Positions 9,865 to 16,531 of a DNA stretch of 64,000 nt are shown here, piece by piece. Each line of letters starts with the position of its first letter. Position 1 is the first letter of the stretch. Both the position numbers and the translations under genes were made by a program. The notes beneath the pieces are model-generated. The model ran no database searches and had not been told where the DNA came from. It saw only the letters and a program-made list of their open reading frames with translations. Source of the DNA: an uncultured Schlesneria sp. (lineage in GTDB: Bacteria > Planctomycetota > Planctomycetia > Planctomycetales > Planctomycetaceae); assembly GCA_903899985.1 (NCBI GenBank), contig CAIULL010000070.1, positions 1-64,000 on the forward strand, read 5' to 3'.

Positions 9865-11094
9865 ATGTCATCCTCGTTCGTGACTCATCTTGAAAGCGCT
9901 ATTGATGGAACCCGGTTCGAGCCTGGTCATCTTTACACGACGCACAAGGACCGTCCACTTTGGGTGAGGTACGATCTTCCCGCGATCGCCAAATCCGTCG
10001 ACCGGAATGAAATCACTCGACGAAGCAGCGACATCTGGCGGTGGCGAGAACTGCTTCCGGTTCGGGACGAATCAAGCATTGTCTCTCTCGGTGAACGAAC
10101 GACTCCATTGCTAAAGTCCCCTCGGTTGGGAAAGGCACTGGGGTTACCGAATCTTTGGGTCAAGGACGACAGCCAGTTACCGACAGGGAGTTTCAAAAGT
10201 CGTGGCCAGGCAGTTGCCATTTCGATGGCGAACGAACTGGGTGTGCGCCGAGTGGCAATTCCCACAGCGGGTAACGCCGGTGGCGCGATGGCCGCCTATG
10301 CAGCGCGTGCCGGAATGGAGGCATACGTCTTTATGCCGAGTGATACTCCGCGGATTAACCAGTTCGAGGCGACGGTGGCGGGCGCAAAAGTATTCCTCGT
10401 CGACGGCCTGATCACCGATTGCGGTAAGATCGTTCGATCGGGCAAAGAAGCGATGAACTGGTTCGATCTTTCCACTCTGCGTGAACCGTACCGGATTGAA
10501 GGAAAGAAGACGATGGGATTGGAACTGGCTGAACAGTTCGGCTGGAAGCTTCCCAGTGTCATTCTTTATCCGACCGGTGGAGGGACGGGACTGATTGGGA
10601 TGTGGAAAGCCTTTCAGGAATTGAAAGAACTCGGCTGGCTGGACTCCGCGGATCTTCCTCGCATGGTATCGGTACAAAGTAACGGATGTGCCCCGATCGT
10701 CCGCGCCTATGAAAGCGGGAACCGGTTTGCCGAACCATTCAGTCCCGCGGCCACAATCGCCAGCGGAATTCGCGTCCCGGCCGCGATCGGAGATTTCATG
10801 ATCCTCGACGCTGTGAGAGAGAGCCACGGGACAGCGGTTGCGGTCGACGAGACACGGATCATCGACTGGATGAAGCTCGGGATGTCGAGCGAAGGGATTT
10901 CAACCTGCCCCGAGTCAGCAACCTGCATCGGGGCCGCGATCGAGTTAAAGGAACGTGGATGGCTGACACCTGACGACCGAATCGTGATTTACAACTGCGG
11001 CGCGGCTCAAAAATACGTCGACGTGACAACACTCAACCTGCCGCGAATCACATCTTCCGACTTCAAGGACTGGGATTTCATCGCCACTTGCTGA
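9865..11094 (+). CDS. thrC: Threonine synthase (PLP fold-type II)
   Basis: A 409-residue protein of the type that converts O-phosphohomoserine to threonine with pyridoxal phosphate. Evidence is SLGERTTPL, WVKDDSQLPTGSFKSRG with the PLP lysine at residue 111, IPTAGNAGGAMAAYAARAG, and the phosphate-binding glycine loop YPTGGGTGLIGMWKAF. The N-terminal ERPLWVRYDL-like segment (here DRPLWVRYDLPAI) is typical of threonine synthases of this length. A related ammonia-lyase or cysteate synthase is possible but less likely. The ribosome site is weak. It lies 67 bases behind the S51 peptidase gene and is the last gene before the tRNA and genomic island. Confidence 0.8.
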   Translation: MSSSFVTHLESAIDGTRFEPGHLYTTHKDRPLWVRYDLPAIAKSVDRNEITRRSSDIWRWRELLPVRDESSIVSLGERTTPLLKSPRLGKALGLPNLWVKDDSQLPTGSFKSRGQAVAISMANELGVRRVAIPTAGNAGGAMAAYAARAGMEAYVFMPSDTPRINQFEATVAGAKVFLVDGLITDCGKIVRSGKEAMNWFDLSTLREPYRIEGKKTMGLELAEQFGWKLPSVILYPTGGGTGLIGMWKAFQELKELGWLDSADLPRMVSVQSNGCAPIVRAYESGNRFAEPFSPAATIASGIRVPAAIGDFMILDAVRESHGTAVAVDETRIIDWMKLGMSSEGISTCPESATCIGAAIELKERGWLTPDDRIVIYNCGAAQKYVDVTTLNLPRITSSDFKDWDFIATC

Positions 11095-11276
11095 TGATCA
11101 GATAGAAGGTTCGCCAACCACGGCGAACACAGCCTCTCTTGAGTTCGTCCAGCAGTCCTTTTAAGGCCCGCGCTTTTTTTTGCGGCCTTCGGACGCAGCG
11201 CCAAATTCTTTTTAGCGATTTCAGCGTAAAGATAAGCCGTTTCACTGAAACAACTGATCGCAAATCTAAAAAAAAG

Positions 11277-11365
<89 letters not shown>

Positions 11366-11416
11366 TGCCTGTTTTCGATGGGTTTTTAGTGAGTTTCTGA
11401 TGCTGCTTGCAAGTTG

Positions 11417-11498
11417 TTGACACCAGTTATCCTGAATTCCGTCGAAACCAGACGAAATTGACACCTCACAGTTGCTGCTGCGGGGTGTCAAAGACACC
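11417..11498. promoter_or_regulatory. Probable recombinase arm-type sites, left end
   Basis: TTGACACC occurs at 11417-11424 and 11458-11465, and the same motif appears inside the 15-bp palindrome GGTGTCAAAGACACC at 11484-11498. The palindrome is found inverted (GGTGTCTTTGACACC) at 36475-36489 near the right end. Placement between attL and the integrase gene fits arm-type binding sites for integrase or excisionase. Function is inferred from position and symmetry. Confidence 0.6.
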
Positions 11499-11527
11499 TC
11501 CCCAAAATCTTACTTTGAGGCGATGAC

Positions 11528-12874
11528 ATGGCGGATTCTAACGAAACATCACCCAAGCGAAAACCCAACACACCCGATAAACCCTATGCCGATTTTCCCC
11601 TTTTTGCCCATCAGACTGGGCGATGGGCGAAAAAGATTCTCGGTAAAATCCGATTCTATGGCCGATGGGGGCGTTCGGCAGGCGGGAAAGTGGTTCCCGT
11701 CGAGAATGTTAAAAGCTCGGCGGCAGCAGCGTTGAAAGAATTCCAGCGATGTTGGCCGTATCACTCACAGGGGCGGGAAGCTCCCGCGATTGACGCTGGC
11801 GAATATGTCACCCTGGCCGATCTTGTGAACAGTTTCTTGAGCAACAAGAAAAACCGTCTGCAAAGCGGAGAACTGTCCGCTCATTCGTTCAGCGAATACT
11901 ATCGGACTTGCGATAAACTTATTGAAAGCTTGGGGCGGGACCGGCGGGTTGATGATCTTCGTCCAGACGATTTTGAGTCGCTCCGAAAATCGATGGGCGC
12001 TGGCTGCAATCTTGTCACGCTCAAGAGCAAGATCAATCGTGCTCGGGTTGTTTTCAAATTCGCTTATGACTCGCGACTGATCGATCGACCCGTGGAATTT
12101 GGACAATCATTTGATCGTCCATCGACGATGAAACTCAGGGCCGCGAAAAACGCATCCGGGCCAAATCTGTTTTCACGGGACGAATTGTTGATGATCCTAG
12201 CGGCACTCGAAGGGAAGCCCGTCGCTGTGCCGGATGAAGCCGATCCGGTGAAATGGCCAGCTTCTGCTGTCATGCGAGCGATGGTGCTCTTGGGACTCAA
12301 TGCGGGGTTCGGTAATACCGATTGCGCGAATCTTCCACAAACTGCGGTAAAACTAGAATCTGGGTGGATAGAGTTTCCACGACCCAAAACCGCGATTCGG
12401 CGACGGATACCATTGTGGACAGAAACAACGGCAGCGATCACTCAAGCGGTCCTTCAGCGTCCAGAAGCAGCAGACCCCGAAGATTCAAACCTTTGTTTTC
12501 TGACGGAGCGGGGCACGCGCTTCGTTCGTGTGCAAACTAGCAAGACCGACGAAGACCGACACGTCACAATCAATTCGTTATCGCGACGATTCGAGCAACT
12601 TCTGTCGGCGTTGAAGATCGGCCAACGAAAAGGGGCCGGGTTCTATACGCTACGCCACATATTCGAAACGATTGCGGGTGGTTCGAAGGATCAGGTCGCG
12701 GTAAATGCGATCATGGGACATGTGGATTCCAGCATGGCGGATGCGTATCGAGAAAAGATCGACGACGATCGTTTGCGGGCTGTCGTAGATCATGTCCGGG
12801 CTTGGCTCTGGCCGGAGACGGTCAAGAAACCGAAGCCAAAAGCATCAAAGAAGCCCGCCATAAAAAATGAGTGA
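11528..12874 (+). CDS. Tyrosine recombinase (island integrase)
   Basis: A 448-residue site-specific recombinase that would integrate and excise the island. The C-terminal catalytic domain has the beta-sheet lysine (PRPKTAIRRR), TLRH of box II, IMGH, and the nucleophile in DAYREK. The N-terminal part holds a SAM-like core-binding domain (about residues 95-195). Two catalytic-box positions deviate: the box I arginine region reads LGLNAGFGNTDCANL without the usual Arg, and the first His of HxxR is Tyr. Its place next to attL and the tRNA supports its job. The start ATG at 11528 has GAGGCG upstream. A decayed homologue lies at 14178-14401. Confidence 0.9.
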   Translation: MADSNETSPKRKPNTPDKPYADFPLFAHQTGRWAKKILGKIRFYGRWGRSAGGKVVPVENVKSSAAAALKEFQRCWPYHSQGREAPAIDAGEYVTLADLVNSFLSNKKNRLQSGELSAHSFSEYYRTCDKLIESLGRDRRVDDLRPDDFESLRKSMGAGCNLVTLKSKINRARVVFKFAYDSRLIDRPVEFGQSFDRPSTMKLRAAKNASGPNLFSRDELLMILAALEGKPVAVPDEADPVKWPASAVMRAMVLLGLNAGFGNTDCANLPQTAVKLESGWIEFPRPKTAIRRRIPLWTETTAAITQAVLQRPEAADPEDSNLCFLTERGTRFVRVQTSKTDEDRHVTINSLSRRFEQLLSALKIGQRKGAGFYTLRHIFETIAGGSKDQVAVNAIMGHVDSSMADAYREKIDDDRLRAVVDHVRAWLWPETVKKPKPKASKKPAIKNE

Positions 12875-13068
12875 ATGTGTCATCAGACAATGCGGTCTAG
12901 GCTGACAAAGGTCCTTCGTTGGATCGGTGACACTGTTTAGATTTTCCACTTGAATTCAACACTCAGAATATTGAGGCCGCTTCACGTTGGTTGGATGGCC
13001 GGGGGTAAGCCGAAAGAAGCCGCCCGAAACCGAGCGGCCCAGAATATTTTAATCGATCGACTTTTCGA

Positions 13069-13812
13069 CTAGACGACAGCGCGACGTCGTCGGTAAGTAC
13101 TAAATGCCAGGCCAACCAAGCCGCCGAGTCCTGCCAGCATCACCGTTGATGGTTCGGGGACGACTGAGGCGGGGACTGTTAATTCTTGACTGATGCCGTA
13201 CAGATGGTGAAGCGCGCCTAAGCTGTTAACATTGCCTGTTATCCAATTTAATGGAGAAGGAGGGACAGCATCAGGGTTTCCATTGTTGGCGTAGTGGGAA
13301 CTTACGCCGTCCACGATGGTGGTGTTACCTAAAGGCCTGAAAACGGTCCCCTCGTTTCCCGTACCAGTCCATACTTCGTCCAATTCAGGTTTCTGTGCAC
13401 CGTTGAGATATTGATCCGGTGGGGTTAGAAGTGGGTTGCCTGACCACAATCCGGATGTTGAATCGGTGGCTACGACCATCGTACCACTCGGGTTATAAAC
13501 CGGGTTTCCTGTGACGCCAATATGGTCGATTGCGTTGACGGAACTCGTTGAACCGATTGCCTGCCAGGTGACAACCGATCCGTTATACGTCGCACCGCCC
13601 GCGTCTGAATTGACAAATGCGTCGTACGTACTTATATCGGCTGACGTTGCATTGGTAGTACCGGTCGTGACGAAGATGAACCGGAAATGATCCCCTGGGT
13701 TGAGGCCCGATGGCGTCTGAAGCGCAATGTTTCCCGCGTGACACATTGGCTGACCCAACCCTACGATGGCGACAATTGCAGTCAGAAACGACATACCGAA
13801 AACATTTCTCAT
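13069..13812 (-). CDS. PEP-CTERM exported protein
   Basis: A 247-residue protein with an N-terminal signal peptide (MRNVFGMSFLTAIVAIVGLG...CHAG) and a C-terminal sorting signal: VPEPST, then a hydrophobic stretch LAGLGGLVGLAF and a basic tail YRRRRAVV. This is the PEP-CTERM type, processed by exosortase. The middle part is Gly/Ser/Thr/Asn-rich and likely beta-structured, without a domain I recognise. The start has AAAGGAAC upstream. An exported cell-surface protein is unusual cargo beside an integrase. No exosortase gene is in the window, so processing would depend on one elsewhere in the genome. Confidence 0.82.
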   Translation of the reverse strand: MRNVFGMSFLTAIVAIVGLGQPMCHAGNIALQTPSGLNPGDHFRFIFVTTGTTNATSADISTYDAFVNSDAGGATYNGSVVTWQAIGSTSSVNAIDHIGVTGNPVYNPSGTMVVATDSTSGLWSGNPLLTPPDQYLNGAQKPELDEVWTGTGNEGTVFRPLGNTTIVDGVSSHYANNGNPDAVPPSPLNWITGNVNSLGALHHLYGISQELTVPASVVPEPSTVMLAGLGGLVGLAFSTYRRRRAVV

Positions 13813-14050
13813 TGGCCCGTTCCTTTTCTGATTGATTTCATTAAGTTGAAATCAGCCCAATCATACTGCAAGGTAATTCGGCAAAGCACACTGCCCTGCC
13901 GATCTCGCAGTTGTTTCTGAATTATTCGCAAATCATGCGCGAACGCAGACAACGAGAGAGCACTACGCTTTTACGTTCCAAGAGCGTCCAACGACGCAGG
14001 CACGAGTTATTGCTTCTTGGAGCAAAACCGCCGAAGGGCTTGTGAACGAA

Positions 14051-14083
14051 TTGTTCAAATAAATTGTTCAATCGAATTGAACA
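14051..14083. promoter_or_regulatory. Three TTGTTCAA-type sites with 13-bp spacing
   Basis: TTGTTCAA occurs at 14051-14058 and 14064-14071, and the inverted form TTGAACA at 14077-14083. The starts are 13 bases apart. The array lies in a gene-poor stretch (13813-14177) between the PEP-CTERM gene and the integrase remnant. It could be an operator or a small iteron-like array. The remainder of that stretch holds no gene I can support. Confidence 0.4.
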
Positions 14084-14177
14084 TCGGGTCCAAGATTTCA
14101 AGCCTCAAATTCAAGAATGTTGCAATCTATTTCCTGTCGGACTGCACATTTGACAGATTCCGAAGAGTCGATTGTGA

Positions 14178-14401
14178 ATGCGGTATACGTTCGGAGCGGT
14201 CAGTAATGGGATGCGGGACCAAGTCGCCGTTGACTCAATTATGGGTCATTCGCCGCACACGAACGACATGGCGGTCTGTCACCAACACGTCGACGATGTC
14301 CGCCTACGCGATGTTGCCGATCACGTTCGAGATTGGATCTGGCAAAAAAGTGAGGAGATGAATCATAGGGGGCAAAGAAAGCTGTCGCAAAAACGGTGTA
14401 A
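14178..14401 (+). pseudogene. Remnant of a second tyrosine recombinase (C-terminal end)
   Basis: The reading frame from 14178 gives RYTFGAVSNGMRDQVAVDS then IMGH and later DDVRLRDVADHVRDWIWQK. This aligns with LRHIFETIAGGSKDQVAV, IMGH and DDDRLRAVVDHVRAWLWPE at the end of the island integrase. The catalytic tyrosine block is damaged (VCHQH replaces the AYRE region). A frame change near 14365 restores KKAVAKTV and a stop at 14399-14401. The sequence after the stop resembles the sequence after the intact integrase (about 12877-12905 versus 14403-14432). It appears to be the decayed 3' end of an older integrase, perhaps from a previous insertion. Confidence 0.78.
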
Positions 14402-14506
14402 CGGTATCATCGAACAGTGCGGGCTAGGCTGATCCCCGAAGAGTCGGAAGTTCCACCGATCTGCCCGTTTTTCTCTTGGAACGTCACCAGTGGAACCGGT
14501 GGCAAT

Positions 14507-15898
14507 ATGGAAGAAAAAGTACTCGCTGTTAAAAAATTGGCGGGCGGGCTTCGCAGTCTACTTGGCAACTTGGTCAATCTTGTGCGAATGTCGAAGTTTC
14601 ACGACCGCGAAAGCGACGATGAAGAGCTAAGCAACACAGGACAAATCATTGATGCGCGTGAGTTACTCGATAAATTCACGAAGCTCGTCTGGACCATTCG
14701 CCAGCAATCGCATGAAAACCGAATGCTTTTGATTCAGCTTACGGTAGAGCTATTCAACGGGAGCGTTTGCCTTCAAGAATGCGAGTTTGCCAGTTACTGC
14801 GATTATGTGATTGGACTCGGGGATACTGTTTCCCAACACGCAAGCGAAATCTGTCCTATAACAATTGACAATTTGAATTTTGAGTATTGGCTCAAACTAT
14901 TTGAAGGGTGGTCGAAACAGGTTAATGAATCGCAGAATTACTTGGCGCAAAATCCGCAGCGATACGGTGACTGGCTCTACCGGTGCTGTGAGAAAGAATT
15001 GCGTACAGCCGAACACAAACTTCTTTATCCAGCAACGCCAATAAAGCCTGAGTTTGTGCCGTATTTTCCAACCGAATTCGACGAAATATTAAACGGTCAA
15101 TCATTTGCGGAAAGTCTCAGAGATACTTCACCCGTATTATCGCCGGATGACGTCATGTCCCCACGAAAACCCACTACGAGAGTTTATCTTGTAAAAGATT
15201 TGGCCGCTGAAATGCGGTATCGAAGCATGAGAATTCAAGGCGGAAATGCCGATTACGGTAGATTCTTCGAAGATCCAGTTGCAAGTGATTGCCTTTGTGG
15301 AATCAAACAACTTCTGTACTACTCCGATAAGGAGGATCAAAAGCTTTACGAAATGGACCCGTGGCGTTTCATGCAAGAAAAGCTGCTTAACTCGACAAAC
15401 GAAAACTATTACGACTGGCCGTTGAGCCGGTTGGTGGAATTGATCCAAATTAAGCTTGAACCATTCGTACCGAAACGGAAAGCGGGCGATTCGGCAGAAA
15501 CGATTCATGATGACGAAAACGAAACTGAAGCTGAAACTGAAGGGCAGGCAATTCCTAAAGGAGTCTCGCTGCTCGACGCGGCAATGTCGCTTAACGAAGA
15601 CGATTCGGAAGCGTCGAGTGCAACAAAAAAAAGGTGGGTAAATTGCCGAGATCCCAAGCTACCAAAACCAATTGGATTGGACTCAAAACATAAACAAGCT
15701 CACCTTTTTGAAATCAATGAACTTCTCGGTTTTATTGGAATTGTTGAAGGGATTGAAAAAGTAAACGAATGTCGCAAAAGACTGAGGCCAAAACTTCGTT
15801 TCGTTCGTCCTTCCGTGAACCCTGGCAAACCGTCTAAACCGCCTGCACCATCTGCAAAAAAAACTCGCAACAATAAGAAAAATGACCGTAAATCGTAG
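14507..15898 (+). CDS. Hypothetical protein with charged tail
   Basis: I do not recognise a family. From the ATG at 14507 (GGTGG upstream) the protein has 463 residues; an in-frame start at 14417 would run back into the integrase-remnant flank and is less likely. The N-terminal half looks helical, with several Cys and Trp residues (RYGDWLYRCCEKELRTAEHK). A segment at about residues 350-380 is acidic and low in complexity (DDENETEAETE). The last 30 residues are Pro/Lys/Ser-rich and basic, as in nucleic-acid binding tails. Codon use and AT content differ from the chromosomal genes, in line with island origin. Its position before the HTH and primase genes suggests an accessory role. Confidence 0.6.
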   Translation: MEEKVLAVKKLAGGLRSLLGNLVNLVRMSKFHDRESDDEELSNTGQIIDARELLDKFTKLVWTIRQQSHENRMLLIQLTVELFNGSVCLQECEFASYCDYVIGLGDTVSQHASEICPITIDNLNFEYWLKLFEGWSKQVNESQNYLAQNPQRYGDWLYRCCEKELRTAEHKLLYPATPIKPEFVPYFPTEFDEILNGQSFAESLRDTSPVLSPDDVMSPRKPTTRVYLVKDLAAEMRYRSMRIQGGNADYGRFFEDPVASDCLCGIKQLLYYSDKEDQKLYEMDPWRFMQEKLLNSTNENYYDWPLSRLVELIQIKLEPFVPKRKAGDSAETIHDDENETEAETEGQAIPKGVSLLDAAMSLNEDDSEASSATKKRWVNCRDPKLPKPIGLDSKHKQAHLFEINELLGFIGIVEGIEKVNECRKRLRPKLRFVRPSVNPGKPSKPPAPSAKKTRNNKKNDRKS

Positions 15899-16004
15899 GC
15901 TTTACATGAATCAGATGGTTACATAAGTAAGGCCACAACCGTCTCGCGGAAATCGCTCAGTTTACATTGACCCTGTCAACCGAATTCTGACAGGAGAAAT
16001 TGTA

Positions 16005-16217
16005 ATGAACGCATTCTTGCTTGAGCGGCTCTTCGAAACAGGATGGAAACTGGAAGGGCCTGTTTATTGGACTCTTCCACTTGCAACCAAAGAAGCTGCT
16101 CGACTTGTTCGTCGAGGCTTAGCGAGGCGGGTTCGGGTTCGCTCGGTCATTGTATCAGACGCACCTGTAGCTGAAGTCCCGATCGATTTAGGCGAAAGGG
16201 AGTCTGTGCCATGTTGA
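16005..16217 (+). CDS. Small basic hypothetical protein
   Basis: A 70-residue protein with a good ribosome site (AGGAG, nine bases before the ATG). It overlaps the next gene by seven bases, which supports translation. The middle is Arg-rich (KEAARLVRRGLARRVRVRSVIV). No known domain is recognised; it may act with the HTH protein encoded directly after it. Confidence 0.6.
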   Translation: MNAFLLERLFETGWKLEGPVYWTLPLATKEAARLVRRGLARRVRVRSVIVSDAPVAEVPIDLGERESVPC

Positions 16218-16465
16218 GCGTGACCCATTCACCTGCCGAGATCGCAATAAGGTGGGGTTGCAAGGTGGACAAGGTTCTCACGCTGATCGGCTCGGGTGAG
16301 TTGGTCGCGATCAACGTTGCCACTAACCGCAACGGTGGAAAGCCTCGATGGCGAATCAGTCCCGAGGCCCTTGATGACTTCGAGCGCGGCCGAACGACAC
16401 AGCCAAAACTGAAACCGGTTACTCGACGACGCAAGACGAAAACAGAAGTCATCAAATTCTTTTGA
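16211..16465 (+). CDS. Excisionase-like helix-turn-helix protein
   Basis: An 84-residue protein that looks like the small MerR/excisionase-type HTH proteins common in integrated elements. The first 25 residues (THSPAEIAIRWGCKVDKVLTLI) form an HTH. It is followed by the wing-like GELVAINVATNRNGGKPRWRISPEALDDFERGR, with RWRIS and a basic tail RRRKTKTE. Such proteins bind attachment-site arms to steer recombination toward excision, or act as local regulators. It overlaps the preceding small gene by seven bases and lies 66 bases before the primase-helicase gene, probably in one transcript. Confidence 0.72.
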   Translation: MLSVTHSPAEIAIRWGCKVDKVLTLIGSGELVAINVATNRNGGKPRWRISPEALDDFERGRTTQPKLKPVTRRRKTKTEVIKFF

Positions 16466-16531
16466 TACCGCCGAAGCCACGGACACGGCAACAGAATCAG
16501 CGAAATCAGGATCGATCGCAGGGGTAATAGA

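Noticed and set aside
11162-11188. A possible terminator after threonine synthase
   Set aside because: The arms AAGGCC/GGCCTT pair but the T run lies in the loop, not after the stem, so it does not fit a rho-independent terminator on either strand.
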